This document shows, piece after piece, positions 17,393-27,067 of a stretch of DNA of 38,028 nucleotides (the first letter of the stretch is position 1; each line of letters opens with the position of its first letter). The notes beneath the pieces were generated by a model, which searched no databases, was not told where the DNA came from, and worked only from the letters and a program-made list of their open reading frames with translations. The stretch lies in the NCBI GenBank assembly GCA_943354965.1, contig CALRDN010000002.1, forward strand, positions 1 through 38,028, given 5' to 3'. Both the position numbers and the translations under genes were made by a program. The DNA comes from Candidatus Peribacteria bacterium (GTDB taxonomy: Bacteria; Patescibacteriota; Gracilibacteria; UBA1369; UBA12463).

Positions 17393-18352
17393 ATGAAAAT
17401 TAATGGCGTTTTTGATAGTGGCACCCCGGAACTCATACCAGAGCGTGTCATATCAGCACTAAAATTTGGGGGTAAAATGGTAGAGGGACGAAGCGAGATG
17501 TCGCAAATCGTCTGCCAAAAACTATCCGAAGCAATCCGGAGAAAAATGACCATGGTCTTATGCGTTGATGGACTGCCTGGCTCAGGAAAAAGCGGAATTA
17601 CGGAAAGAATAGTCTCAAAAGTCGAAAAAGAAGGAATCCTTCCCCTGGAACATATTTTTACATTGCCATTAGATCTCTTCCTGGGAACCGAACGAACAAG
17701 TCAGGCAAGAGAAAAACTCACACAAAGTGGACCAGTATTTTTCCATCAAAACTATATGCGATATGCAGAAGCGATGGCTGTATTAGATGAAATGATACAG
17801 CGAATATCGGACGGCAAAAATGGAAATATCGTATTACCAAAAGCATACTTACGCGAAGGTGAAAACAGAGGAAAATTCGGAGAATATACGTTAAAAGCAG
17901 AAAAAGGCACGCGACTCATATTGGTCGAGGGCACTGGCTCCATTCACAATATTGCGGCTCCCTATACACCACCTCTTAGATTACAAAAATACTCAATTTT
18001 GATGCACGCCGCCAACAAGGAAAGCCTCTTCCGGGCAACACTCCGCGATATGCTCGATGGAAGAAATGGCATGACATTTGAGCAAGTCTACATGAGACGA
18101 CAAGCCGAATATCAACACCTCGTTCCACGTCTCGCACCAGCCGTTCGAGAATCAAATATGATCTGCATGCGCTTTCCAAAAAAGAATGACTTCGTAAAAA
18201 GTCTTGTAAAGATAGAGGAAGAGCTCGCCGCTGAACCAGCAAACGACTTCGGAGTAAAAAAAAGCATACGTAGAATACTCGCATCTGTTGATACAACTTT
18301 TTTCAAGGCGGTTTTCCCAGGATCTATTCCCGAAAAATTAATATCCGGTTAA
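17393..18352 (+). CDS. P-loop kinase-like protein (uridine kinase / phosphoribulokinase fold)
   Basis: 319-aa soluble protein with a Walker A motif GLPGSGKSG at 60-68 inside a beta-strand context (MTMVLCVDGLPGSGKS). A DLFLG segment follows at about 101-105 and a strand-Glu motif LILVEGTGS at about 190-198. That layout fits the uridine kinase/PRK-type P-loop fold. The substrate is not predictable. The first 50 residues are helical and precede the P-loop, an extension relative to uridine kinase. The promoter lies just before the ATG. No pathway neighbour is visible. Confidence 0.65.
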   Translation: MKINGVFDSGTPELIPERVISALKFGGKMVEGRSEMSQIVCQKLSEAIRRKMTMVLCVDGLPGSGKSGITERIVSKVEKEGILPLEHIFTLPLDLFLGTERTSQAREKLTQSGPVFFHQNYMRYAEAMAVLDEMIQRISDGKNGNIVLPKAYLREGENRGKFGEYTLKAEKGTRLILVEGTGSIHNIAAPYTPPLRLQKYSILMHAANKESLFRATLRDMLDGRNGMTFEQVYMRRQAEYQHLVPRLAPAVRESNMICMRFPKKNDFVKSLVKIEEELAAEPANDFGVKKSIRRILASVDTTFFKAVFPGSIPEKLISG

Positions 18353-18387
18353 AAAAACTTCCTATACTATCCATAAGTAGATGATAC

Positions 18388-18396
18388 TGCTAAAAT
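18388..18396 (+). promoter_or_regulatory. Extended -10 promoter of the DUF475 gene
   Basis: TGC immediately followed by TAAAAT forms an extended -10. The -35 is weak. It lies 29 nt before the ATG at 18426. Confidence 0.45.
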
Positions 18397-18425
18397 AGCG
18401 AAGAAAATATTCAATTACGCTGCCT

Positions 18426-19373
18426 ATGAACATCACCGCCATCATTCTCACCCTCCTCGGCCTCTCCCTCTTTGAAATTATCACGAGTATAGATAACGCC
18501 ATCATCAACGCTGAGGTTCTCGGCGGAATGAGTAAAAAAGCTCAGCGCTGGTTCCTCCTTTGGGGATTTTTCTTCGCCGTATTCGTCGTAAGAGGTCTTC
18601 TGCCACTCGTCATTGTCTGGGTAGCCAATCCAGGAATCGGCATACTGGAAGTATTTACCGCCGCATTCTCCAATGACCCAAAAATTGCTGCCGCCATCGA
18701 GGCAACCTCCCCACTTCTCCTCATGGCAGGTGGCGTCTTCATGATCTTTCTCTTCTTCAACTGGCTCTTCCTGGAAACCAAAAATTTCGGACTCAAGGGT
18801 GAACGATTTTTTCAAGCTCATGGAGCGTGGTTTTTCACGATCGTCTCGGTCATGCTTGCTGTCATCGTCTGGTACGCCATCAAGATTAGTCCACTTCTTG
18901 GATTTTCAGCCGTAGTAGGTTCTACTGCCTTTTTCATCATTCACGGCTTCCGGCAATTCGCCGAAGAACAGGAAAAGAAACTCATAAATGGAAGTAATAT
19001 GTCTGACGTCAGCAAGATCGCCTACCTCGAGGTTCTCGACGCAACATTTTCCATCGACGGAGTCGTGGGAGCCTTCGCCTTCACATTCTCCATTCCACTG
19101 ATTCTTATTGGAAATGGCATCGGTGCGCTCGTCCTGCGCAAACTCACCATCAGCAACATCGAACGAATCAAGCGTTACAAATATCTAAAAAACGGTGCCA
19201 TGTACTCCATTTTTGTTCTCGGCGCGGTAATGGTTCTCGATGCATTTGGCTTTCACATCCCGCATTGGATATCTCCCGTCGCCACGTTCGCGGTAGTCGG
19301 GTATTTCTTCTGGAAGTCACGAATAGATATCAAGGCCATGGAACAAGCGTTAGAGCCTGCTATTAACGTATAA
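18426..19373 (+). CDS. DUF475 / TerC-like integral membrane protein
   Basis: 315-aa protein with about seven to eight membrane helices. Two internal acidic membrane motifs, LFEIITSIDNAIINAEVL at about 15-32 and LEVLDATFSIDGVVGAFAF at about 201-219, repeat the SxDN/SxDG theme of the TerC/LysE-like superfamily and fit DUF475 (PF04332). TerC-type proteins are linked to metal-ion handling and export. The direct substrate is not shown here. It ends 4 nt before the first Cys-rich gene, so the two are probably cotranscribed. Confidence 0.9.
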   Translation: MNITAIILTLLGLSLFEIITSIDNAIINAEVLGGMSKKAQRWFLLWGFFFAVFVVRGLLPLVIVWVANPGIGILEVFTAAFSNDPKIAAAIEATSPLLLMAGGVFMIFLFFNWLFLETKNFGLKGERFFQAHGAWFFTIVSVMLAVIVWYAIKISPLLGFSAVVGSTAFFIIHGFRQFAEEQEKKLINGSNMSDVSKIAYLEVLDATFSIDGVVGAFAFTFSIPLILIGNGIGALVLRKLTISNIERIKRYKYLKNGAMYSIFVLGAVMVLDAFGFHIPHWISPVATFAVVGYFFWKSRIDIKAMEQALEPAINV

Positions 19374-19377
19374 ATCT

Positions 19378-21054
19378 ATGCAATCATCCTGCAAAAAATG
19401 TAGCACTTCATTCGAAATTTCTGATTCCGATATTGCCTTTCTCGACAAAGTCGCACCTGAATTTAATGGCGTTAAATATGGAATAACTCCGCCTACACTC
19501 TGTCCAGGCTGCCGACAAATTCGCCGACTCACGCACGTAAATGAAATTAATCTCTACAAAAGAAAATGTGATAAAACCGGAAAAGATATTCTCTCCAATT
19601 ATCACTCATCGCAACCTCATACGGTTTATAACCAAGAATACTGGTGGTCCGACGACTGGGATGCACTGAGCTACGGCAAAGAATATGACTTCAGTAAGCC
19701 ATTTTTTCAACAAATAAATGAGTTATTTTTACAAGTTCCACGCCCAAGTCTTTTTACCGGATTCCGTTATGATGAAAATTGCGACTACACCAATTACGCC
19801 GGGAAGAATAAAAACTGCTACTTAATTTTTGATGCGGATTATTGTCGAGACACCTACTACTCTTATAGCTCCAACCACAACACGAACTGCATAGATGGCT
19901 ACCGTACGCGCGAATCAGAACTATGCTACGAATCAGTCGACTGCAAAAACTGTTACAACTGCAACTATATCTCCAACTCTGTACAATGCACCGATAGCGC
20001 CTTTCTCGATAATTGCGAAGGATGCAAAAACTGTTTCATGAGTTGCAATCAACAACACAAACAATATTTTATCAACAATCGCCAAGGTACCAGAGAAGAG
20101 TATGAAGCGCTTATGGCTGAGTTAAAAACACATACCGGAGTTGAAAAATATAAGAAAGAATTTGAAAATCTTCGCATATCTACTCCGAAAAAATATCTCC
20201 ACGGCACGCAAAATGAAAACGTATCCGGAGACTATATATCCAACTGCAAAGATGTTCAGGACTCATTCGACTGTAACGATGTTCGCGATGGCAAATATAT
20301 CTATCAAAGTTTCGGATCCAACATAATAGACTGCCAGGACTGCGACGAAATCGGTGACAATGCAGAGCTATGTTACGAAAGTTCAAACTCGGGATACAAC
20401 GCCAATCACGTTCTCTTCGGCACCAATATCCTCGATCAAAATAGTGATATTATCTATAGCAACCACTGCCACTACAGCTCAAATTTATTTGGCTGTATCG
20501 GATTAAAGCGCAAAAAATACTGCATTCTCAATAAAGAATATTCGAAGGAAGAATATGAAACATTGGTACCAAAAATCATCGAACATATGAAGAGTACCGG
20601 AGAATGGGGCGAGCACTATCCCGAAACCATCTCCCCTTTCGCATACAACGAATCAATGGCAATGGAATACAAACCCCTCACGAAGGAACAAGCCCTTGCG
20701 CAAGGAGCAACATGGAGAGAAGACGACAAAAAGAAAGTTCCAGCAACATGCGAAATTCCGGAGTCCATAGGCGAAACAAAGAATTCGATTACCCAAGAAA
20801 CTCTCGCCTGTAGCTCATGTAAGAGCAACTACAAAATCATCCCCCAAGAACTCGAATTCTACCGCACAAAAGGCATTCCCATCCCAAAAAAATGTTTCAA
20901 ATGCCGCCATTACGACCGTATGCGCACCCGCAACCCACGACAGCTGTGGGATCGAAGCTGCGCAAAATGCTCAACCTCAATTCGCACGTCTTATTCTACA
21001 AATAGACAAAAGCAAATACTCTGCGAAAAGTGCTATCTTGAGGCGGTATATTAA
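19378..21054 (+). CDS. Cys-rich multi-zinc-ribbon protein, copy 1 (complete)
   Basis: 558-aa cytoplasmic protein of a family I know only as uncharacterised, CPR-associated and sometimes mislabelled caib/baif. An N-terminal zinc ribbon has Cys5/Cys8 and Cys42/Cys45. A YNQEYWWSDDWDALSYG motif is at about 83-99. A Cys/Asn/Tyr-rich core (about 130-230 and 290-385) has recurring C-x-NC and S-N-S elements that suggest a beta-solenoid. SNLFGCIGLKRKKYCILNK at 368-386 is the best conserved block among paralogues. The C-terminus has two more ribbons (C478/C481 with C506/C509, and C528/C531 with C549/C552) and ends in CYLEAVY. It is cotranscribed with the DUF475 gene, and a terminator follows at 21098. 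It could bind several zinc or other metal ions. Function unknown. Confidence 0.85.
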   Translation: MQSSCKKCSTSFEISDSDIAFLDKVAPEFNGVKYGITPPTLCPGCRQIRRLTHVNEINLYKRKCDKTGKDILSNYHSSQPHTVYNQEYWWSDDWDALSYGKEYDFSKPFFQQINELFLQVPRPSLFTGFRYDENCDYTNYAGKNKNCYLIFDADYCRDTYYSYSSNHNTNCIDGYRTRESELCYESVDCKNCYNCNYISNSVQCTDSAFLDNCEGCKNCFMSCNQQHKQYFINNRQGTREEYEALMAELKTHTGVEKYKKEFENLRISTPKKYLHGTQNENVSGDYISNCKDVQDSFDCNDVRDGKYIYQSFGSNIIDCQDCDEIGDNAELCYESSNSGYNANHVLFGTNILDQNSDIIYSNHCHYSSNLFGCIGLKRKKYCILNKEYSKEEYETLVPKIIEHMKSTGEWGEHYPETISPFAYNESMAMEYKPLTKEQALAQGATWREDDKKKVPATCEIPESIGETKNSITQETLACSSCKSNYKIIPQELEFYRTKGIPIPKKCFKCRHYDRMRTRNPRQLWDRSCAKCSTSIRTSYSTNRQKQILCEKCYLEAVY

Positions 21055-21097
21055 ATATGATACAATAAGGTCGAAATGGTAGGTTTGGATATCAAAA

Positions 21098-21130
21098 GAG
21101 CCGCTCAATAACGAGTGGCTCCTTTGTTGT
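21098..21130 (+). terminator. Terminator after the copy 1 Cys-rich gene
   Basis: Nine-bp stem GAGCCGCTC / GAGTGGCTC (one G-T pair) with a 6-nt loop (21098-21121), followed by CTTTGTTGT. Confidence 0.75.
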
Positions 21131-21555
21131 GCCAGAAACTGGTGGTCATTATACCAAAAAGTTCGGACTCATTTCCAGCAGAACCCCGACTGATGTGGCA
21201 CGCGCGGAGCGCGTGGTGGCTCTAAACTGAATCATACGCTCCACGAAAGCCCCGTCACCACCTCGCTTCACTCAGCAACCCCAAAAAGAAAAAAGTTCCT
21301 TGCTTTTCTGATTTTCGCGGGGGTGGATTTTTTCTAAAATGGAAAGGACATTTTTCTTTTTGGGGTTCTGCCCTCCAAGTATTCGGGCAGTGTGGCGGGG
21401 CTTCAATTCGGATTCGGTTTTGCGAAAACTATTTTCTGGGGATTGGATTTTCGCAAAACCGAGACTAATTAGTTTTTGGATTTTGTCCGCGCGGAGGAGG
21501 GGTCTGGGGAGGAATCCGCGCGGGCTTTCCGTTTCCTAAAAATTATTTTGCGTAT
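21131..21555. repeat. Gene-free stretch dense in inverted repeats
   Basis: No convincing gene. In about 350 bp there are CACGCGC-3 nt-GCGCGTG (21199-21215), CTGCCC/GGGCAG, a perfect 14-bp inverted repeat CGGTTTTGCGAAAA / TTTTCGCAAAACCG (21415-21428 and 21448-21461), and the 8-bp palindrome CCGCGCGG twice (21487-21494 and 21516-21523). G/C-rich clusters here contrast with the A/T-rich genes that follow. It marks the left edge of the presumed acquired block and could be an element end, a recombination site or structured RNA. Confidence 0.6.
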
Positions 21556-22713
21556 TTAATAATCGTAGAGATGTTCAATTTTGACACCATCAGTATTTAA
21601 GCTATTCAAAATTGAACTAAGTGATTTTATCGTAGCCTTGATAGCAATTCTTTGTAAATTAGGTTGTGTTAAGATTTCCATCTTGAAAAGGATATCGCCA
21701 CTGTCTAAATTGTATTCCCAATCTTTCGGGGCGATAGCTGTTAGAAAAATCTCGTCATTGCCTGCGATATCAATAAATTGAACGCCCGAATTAGCAAGTT
21801 GGGGAACAATTTCAGTAAATAATCTATAACGAGGAATCTTTATGATGTATGAGCCATCGCTATTTACCTTGATGTTTTTGACTAGAGGATTTTTAACAAA
21901 TACATCTTCCGAAACATTTGCGATTTGTGCATAAACTTCTACTGGCGCTTTTCCATAAAGTGCTCGTGTTCCTAATTTTATCAACCCGCCATAAATAGTT
22001 TCTACTCCAAACTCGAGACTTAGGATTACTTTACGCTCCCATTTACGCAAAATATTTGGTCCAAAAAAGTTTGTATCTAGCCAAAGAGCACCAAAACTTT
22101 TGGCAAACGAAAATTCATACCAAGGATAATCATAAATAAAAGCTACATAATCTTTGTTCACTTGGAACGCGAACAAATCCTCATCCGTTTGCTCATTAGA
22201 ACTAATCCATTCAGTAATTCTGCCAACTGTATTTTCATAAACCCCTTTCACTGCATTTTCAACAGTAAAACTTGTACCGATTACCCAAAGCATAAAATGA
22301 TCTCCGAGATTAAATCCGTATTGTCTACCGGTTATTTTATAGACAGTGCAGTAACTTGACCAAAACTGACCAATTGAAGAAAAATAAGGAAACCCACTCG
22401 GTTTGTTTTTCTCAAGCCAATTCGCATATTCTTCCGAACTATAGACAATGTGCCATTCAGGATAAGTTAGATATGTGCTTTCTTCTGTGCGTTGATAACC
22501 TTCAATGTCGGGGGGAACGACTATTTCAGATTGGGCTTGACTGGTTGATTCTGGGATAGAGACAAAGGAACACCCAACCTTGAAACTCAAAAATGAAATT
22601 AGTAGCATACAAAATATCGCAATAACTGCGATTTTTGTTTTGCGCCAGCGAACAAAAAAGTTTTTAAATGTTTGGCGAACGATTTGCCATCGAGTTTGAT
22701 TTTCCATTGACAT
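21556..22713 (-). CDS. Hypothetical membrane-anchored protein, 385 aa
   Basis: Not recognised. A basic N-terminus and one membrane helix (about 27-48) place the rest outside the cytoplasm or in the periplasm-like space. The large soluble part has conserved-looking aromatic motifs, YLTYPEWHIVYSSEEYANWL at about 81-100 and FPYFSSIGQFWSSYC at about 108-122. Start may be Met1 or Met3. The 5' end overlaps the 3' end of the DUF4383 gene by about 50 bp in the same direction, so the two are translated from one message. Codon use is A/T-richer than in flanking genes. Part of the presumed acquired block. Confidence 0.75.
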   Translation of the reverse strand: MSMENQTRWQIVRQTFKNFFVRWRKTKIAVIAIFCMLLISFLSFKVGCSFVSIPESTSQAQSEIVVPPDIEGYQRTEESTYLTYPEWHIVYSSEEYANWLEKNKPSGFPYFSSIGQFWSSYCTVYKITGRQYGFNLGDHFMLWVIGTSFTVENAVKGVYENTVGRITEWISSNEQTDEDLFAFQVNKDYVAFIYDYPWYEFSFAKSFGALWLDTNFFGPNILRKWERKVILSLEFGVETIYGGLIKLGTRALYGKAPVEVYAQIANVSEDVFVKNPLVKNIKVNSDGSYIIKIPRYRLFTEIVPQLANSGVQFIDIAGNDEIFLTAIAPKDWEYNLDSGDILFKMEILTQPNLQRIAIKATIKSLSSILNSLNTDGVKIEHLYDY

Positions 22714-23116
22714 ATTTACTTAGGAAGAAGCCGATGATAGCCATACTACCACCAATCAAGATATGCGGAACATTTACCGCTATTCGCGTGGCCAGTTCTG
22801 GAATAGCTGGATTTGAAGAAAAAATACCAAAATCTAAAAGGCCTTTGCCGATAAAAATACCAATAACCCCATCAAGTAAATATACCGATCCAAACCACCT
22901 GAAATAAAATGTTGTGGCCTTCATTGAATACCAACCTGCAATCAATGCCCATACAGCGGATCCTAAATGGAGAAGGTCATCGATCAAGTCGAGATGAAAG
23001 AGTCCAAACATATTACCCTGCTCGTCATGTATAGCTGGTATGTAGTTTAGTAAAACCACACCAAAAAATAGTGCAGAATAAACGAAAGCGAGTTTTTGAA
23101 TCAGTGATTTTTTCAT
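22664..23116 (-). CDS. DUF4383-like membrane protein
   Basis: 150-aa protein with four membrane helices (about 8-26, 47-65, 72-95 and 112-133). The second helix starts with LDLIDDLLHLGSAVWALIAG, which fits DUF4383-type small membrane proteins (family assigned from memory). Function unknown. First gene of a two-gene minus-strand unit with the 385-aa protein, divergent from the FAD-linked oxidase over a 66-bp A/T-rich gap. Confidence 0.7.
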   Translation of the reverse strand: MKKSLIQKLAFVYSALFFGVVLLNYIPAIHDEQGNMFGLFHLDLIDDLLHLGSAVWALIAGWYSMKATTFYFRWFGSVYLLDGVIGIFIGKGLLDFGIFSSNPAIPELATRIAVNVPHILIGGSMAIIGFFLSKYVNGKSNSMANRSPNI

Positions 23117-23182
23117 AGTGAAATTTAATAAAAACTGATATAATCATAATACCATATAATTCTGTCAACCACCTAATTTCAT

Positions 23183-24760
23183 ATGAAAAAGTTTTTCCAC
23201 AAAAAGCAGGTTGTAATAATGTCAGTAATTGTAGGATTTTTTGTGTTTGTAAGTTTAAAAGCATATCAGTACGCTACAGCACCGAACAAAGCAAAAAATT
23301 GCGATTTTATTTACACTAATGGAATAGACCAAACTAAGCCGACCACAATAACAATTTCGTCTGAACAATTACTAGAGTTCAAACAGAAAGGTGGTTTTAC
23401 TAATGACGCAAGTTGCTTAAATAAAACTTCTGTCTATGGAGTAGTTAAAGTATCCTCTGTCGAGGACGTTAAAAATGCTTTGTTTTTTGCAAAAGAGAAT
23501 AAATTGAAAGTGACAAGTGCCGGACAGCAACATAGTATGGGCGGTCAATCTTTTATTCAAAACGGGTTAGTGTTAGACATGAAAAGTTTTCAGCAAATGA
23601 AGCTGGATAAAGAGAATAAAATACTGAATGTTCAAAGCGGTGCAATATGGGCAGATGTACAGCAGTTTCTTGATAAGGAGGGGCTTGCGGTAAAAGCAAT
23701 GCAGTCAATAAATATTTTTACGGTGGGCGGTACTTTAAGTGTTAATGCCCATGGTATTGCACACGATCCAGGGCCAATTGCCCCAACGGTAAAATCAATG
23801 CAGGTTATGTTAAGCAATGGTGAAATCAAAACCGCAAGCCCTACTCAAAATCCAGAGTTATTTAAATCAGTTTTAGGAGGTTATGGTTTATTCGGGGTAA
23901 TTCTAGATGCTAATTTGGAAGTCGTGGAAAATGAAATGTACAAATGGACAAGAGATTTTATGGACTATAAAGATTTTCCAGAATATTACAAGAAAAACAT
24001 AGAAAATAATGACAATATCGGTTTGCTTTATGGCAGATTATCTATGTCCCCAACTTCATACCTAACAGACACAATTATTCATAAGTATGAGAAGGTAGAA
24101 TTTGATGGACCAACCCCAGTTCTTGAATTTCCACAGAACACATGGATTAACCGGTTGGTATTCAACTTTTCTAAAACTGGAGGATTTGGTCGCTGGACAC
24201 GATGGATGCTAGAAAAATACGCCGAACCAAAACTCCATTTGTGTTCAAGAAATCAAGCAATGAGCCAAAAAGAGGTTTGCGTAGTTACAAGAAATCAAGA
24301 AATGTATGACGCAATGGGTTATTTAAAAAATAAACTAAAAGATACAGACATTTTGCAAGAGTATTTTATTCCTCACGAAAAAATGCCAGAGTTTGTTGAC
24401 GGGTTAAGAAAGACGGTGAAAGAAAACGGAGCAAATCTTTTGAATGTGACTATCCGAATTGTCAGCAAAGACAACATTACTGCTTTGCCATATGCGAAAG
24501 AAGATATGTTCGCTTTTGTTCTGTACTTCAATCAAAAATTTAATGATAAAGAAAGCAAAATTTTACAGAAAACAACAACTGATTTGATTGATGTCGCTAC
24601 TAATGTTGGTGGCACATACTATTTGCCATATCAACTTTATTATTCAGAAGAACAACTACACAAGGCATATCCTGAGATTGATGCTTTCTTTGCGACAAAG
24701 AGAAGATTTGACCCAATTGCTCTGTTAACGAATAAGTTTTACGAAAAATACGCAAAATAA
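23183..24760 (+). CDS. FAD-linked oxidase of the vanillyl-alcohol oxidase / aldonolactone oxidase family
   Basis: 525-aa flavoprotein. Residues 8-28 form one membrane anchor or uncleaved signal. An FAD-binding PCMH domain spans about 75-260: VYGVVKVSSVEDVKNAL, then AGQQHSMGGQSF (a His-containing flavin-site loop), SGAIWADVQQFL, and VGGTLSVNAHGIAHDPGPI. The C-terminal half fits a sugar/alditol- or lactone-oxidase substrate domain. The substrate is unknown. It may act outside the cytoplasm. Its 3' end lies 13 bp from the truncated Cys-rich gene. Codon use is A/T-rich like that of the two divergent neighbours. Confidence 0.85.
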   Translation: MKKFFHKKQVVIMSVIVGFFVFVSLKAYQYATAPNKAKNCDFIYTNGIDQTKPTTITISSEQLLEFKQKGGFTNDASCLNKTSVYGVVKVSSVEDVKNALFFAKENKLKVTSAGQQHSMGGQSFIQNGLVLDMKSFQQMKLDKENKILNVQSGAIWADVQQFLDKEGLAVKAMQSINIFTVGGTLSVNAHGIAHDPGPIAPTVKSMQVMLSNGEIKTASPTQNPELFKSVLGGYGLFGVILDANLEVVENEMYKWTRDFMDYKDFPEYYKKNIENNDNIGLLYGRLSMSPTSYLTDTIIHKYEKVEFDGPTPVLEFPQNTWINRLVFNFSKTGGFGRWTRWMLEKYAEPKLHLCSRNQAMSQKEVCVVTRNQEMYDAMGYLKNKLKDTDILQEYFIPHEKMPEFVDGLRKTVKENGANLLNVTIRIVSKDNITALPYAKEDMFAFVLYFNQKFNDKESKILQKTTTDLIDVATNVGGTYYLPYQLYYSEEQLHKAYPEIDAFFATKRRFDPIALLTNKFYEKYAK

Positions 24761-24773
24761 TTTTTAGGAAAAC

Positions 24774-26006
24774 GTGATGTACTCCTACTGGATGGTAAAA
24801 GACACCGATGTTGTCGACTCATCATATACGAGCAATTCCACCCTCGGTTACGAGTGCACTCACGGAGAAAAACTTTACAACACGATCATGGTGGAAGAAT
24901 CGAACAACACAAGCGATTCCGCTTTCTGCTACCAAATTCGAGGCTGTGATCACTGCATGTTTTCTTCAAATATTGCAAACAAAAGTTACTACCTCTTCAA
25001 TAAACCATGTACGAAAGAAGAATTTGAAGAGGCAAAAAAGAAATACCTCAATGGCTCACATACCAGCTGGAAAGAAGCCATTTCTCAATTCGAAAACATC
25101 AAAAAATCAACCATTCGTCGAGCCACAAACAACATCAACTGTGAAAATGTAACAGGTGATCACATGTTCAACTCAAGAAACTGTGAAAATGCTTTTGAGG
25201 GAAAAGATTCGGAAGATGTCTATAATTCCGTATCAACCGGAGACTCCAAGGACCTCTACAGCATCTACTCCGCAGGCTGGCCACGATGCGAACTTATTTA
25301 CTACAGCTCTGTATCTCGCGGCTGCACCGACTGCCGATTTTGCTACTACTGCTGGCACTCAAACGACCTCTCCTACTGCGATAGCTGCTCAAGTTCCACA
25401 AGCTGTTTCGGCTGCATCGGCCTGCGACACAAGAAATATTGCATCCTCAATAAGCAGTATACGAAGGAAGAATATGAGGCATTGATGCCAAAAATCATGG
25501 AGCATCTCAAGTCTACCGGCGAATTGGGAAAATTCTTCCCGCACAGCCTCTCGACATTTGCCTACAACGAAACAAGCGCTGCAAACTTCTATCCCCTCTC
25601 AAAAGAAGAAGCTCTCGCGGGCGGCTGGAGATGGAGAGAAAAAGAAAAACAAGATTATCTCCCTGCCACAATTCCTGCACTTCCGGAAAATATACAAGAC
25701 GCCAAAGAAACCATCACAAAAGAAATTCTCGCCTGCACCTCCTGCACCAAAAATTACAAAATCATTCCTCAGGAACTTTCATTCTATCAAAAAATGAATC
25801 TCCCACTCCCCCGATTTTGCCCTACTTGCAGGCATGCTCGACGCCTCTCGCTCGACAATCCTCTGGAACTTTTCAGCGACATCTGCCCTAAGTGTAAAAT
25901 GCAAATTCAGACGAGTTATCCGCCGAATCATCCCCACTCTAGCAAGAGTGCCCCTTGGGGGGAAACAGTCTACTGCGATGCGTGTTATTTGGAGACGATG
26001 AACTAG
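24774..26006 (+). pseudogene. Cys-rich multi-zinc-ribbon protein, copy 2 (N-terminally truncated)
   Basis: The 410-aa frame from GTG 24774 or ATG 24777 aligns with copies 1 and 3 from about their residue 161 onward: YSYW against YSYS, then SCFGCIGLRHKKYCILNKQY and the two C-terminal zinc-ribbon pairs. The N-terminal ribbon and the YWWSDDW region are absent. An in-frame stop lies at 24765-24767, so no upstream remnant joins it. The break coincides with the end of the acquired block. The remaining frame is intact over 400 codons, so it may be young or still expressed. It overlaps the convergent HNH gene by 4 bp. Confidence 0.75.
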
Positions 26007-26830
26007 CCACGCCATCTCATCTCCTGATATTTCACATCAATACTATGTGCAATTTGATGATGCTCCTTGCATAATGGTGCCATGAAGTTTGGATCATGCG
26101 ATGGATTTAGACCAAACCGACTAGTATGATGAACATCTGCTGATGGCTTATAACAGCCATTTTTAGCACATTTTTGTCCATACTCTTTTTTGAGAATGTT
26201 TTTGACTCTTGCTGGAATATATCTGGAGGACGACTCAGGAAGCTCCTCTGCGATCTGATCTTTTGCTTGCGCGATTTTCTCTTCTCTTTGATGGAGAAAC
26301 TCCAACAATGCCTCATTCACATCTATGCCTTTTTCTTTGAGTTCCTTGAGTCGTTTCTGCACCTTTTCATCAAAGCCATACTCATCTTGCAAAGATAAAG
26401 TTTTACTTTCTGGTTTCTGGCCGACCATAGAATCCAGCTTCAGATCTTGAATATATGTTTTCAAAGCAGACAAAGAAAATAATTGCACCTTCTCTGCCAA
26501 CTCGGACTCATTCTCAGCCGTCGCTATACTCATTACTCTGACAATTTTGTTCACACTAACTTCACCACGTTCCAATAACCCCTTCAAAACAGGTTTATCC
26601 TCCAATCTTGAAGCAACGTTCAATGACTCAGCCACTTGCGCCATGCTTAATCCCGCCAAGCGTTCTCCAAACTCATAAACACTTAAACAACCTTTCTTCC
26701 GATACAACTTCCTCCTCTCGACCTCTGGTAACAACGCTCTAAACTTATTTCTCCACAACAGTGCCTCCCTCCCAAACTTCACACATTGTTCCAGTAATAC
26801 TTTATTCGAGAGATTCTTCAAATCATTCAT
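26003..26830 (-). CDS. DUF222-like protein with C-terminal HNH nuclease domain (copy 2)
   Basis: 275-aa predicted endonuclease. Residues about 45-130 match the DUF222/13E12 pattern (CLSVYEFGERLAGLS... LEDKPVLKGLLERGEVSVNKIVRVMSIAT). A charged helical hinge covers 145-205. Residues 219-262 are the HNH domain: Cys221/Cys226, HH 234-235, His245 in NPSHDPNFMAPLC, Cys254, HH 257-258 and His262. It is closest to copy 3 (36839), sharing even the SSRYIPARVKNILKKEYGQ lead-in, and more distant from copy 1. A structured leader and extended -10 promoter precede it. A mobile or self-regulating nuclease is possible; the substrate is unknown. Confidence 0.87.
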   Translation of the reverse strand: MNDLKNLSNKVLLEQCVKFGREALLWRNKFRALLPEVERRKLYRKKGCLSVYEFGERLAGLSMAQVAESLNVASRLEDKPVLKGLLERGEVSVNKIVRVMSIATAENESELAEKVQLFSLSALKTYIQDLKLDSMVGQKPESKTLSLQDEYGFDEKVQKRLKELKEKGIDVNEALLEFLHQREEKIAQAKDQIAEELPESSSRYIPARVKNILKKEYGQKCAKNGCYKPSADVHHTSRFGLNPSHDPNFMAPLCKEHHQIAHSIDVKYQEMRWRG

Positions 26831-26843
26831 AGGAAAAAAATTA

Positions 26844-26943
26844 AAAAAATAAAAACAAACGGGAGAACTAAATCCTGGTCGCCCATGAGGCCGACCGTTG
26901 TGTAGGACTTATTCCTTAACCGTTTTGTAGATACATTATAGCA
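26844..26943 (-). promoter_or_regulatory. Promoter and structured leader of HNH copy 2
   Basis: Minus strand: extended -10 TGC-TATAAT (26935-26943). The leader then carries the 32-nt block at 26899-26930, 31/32 identical to that of HNH copy 3. A hairpin follows (26877-26896, GGTCG...CGACC). The leader's AAACGG (26920-26925) can pair with CCGTTT (26857-26862), and T-rich runs follow before the ATG. It could be an attenuator or a protein-binding leader. Confidence 0.6.
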
Positions 26944-27067
26944 AATTATCCGCAGAGAATACACGTAAATACAACATTATAACGTGACAATTATAACAAA
27001 AATGATAGAGTATATTTTGCACGGAAAACCAGCAAAATAATCGCAGCAATAAGCCAAGCAAAACCAT

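Noticed and set aside
21339-21539. 66-aa plus-strand frame in the inverted-repeat region
   Set aside because: It is made largely of the inverted repeats and palindromes, has no start signal and resembles no protein.
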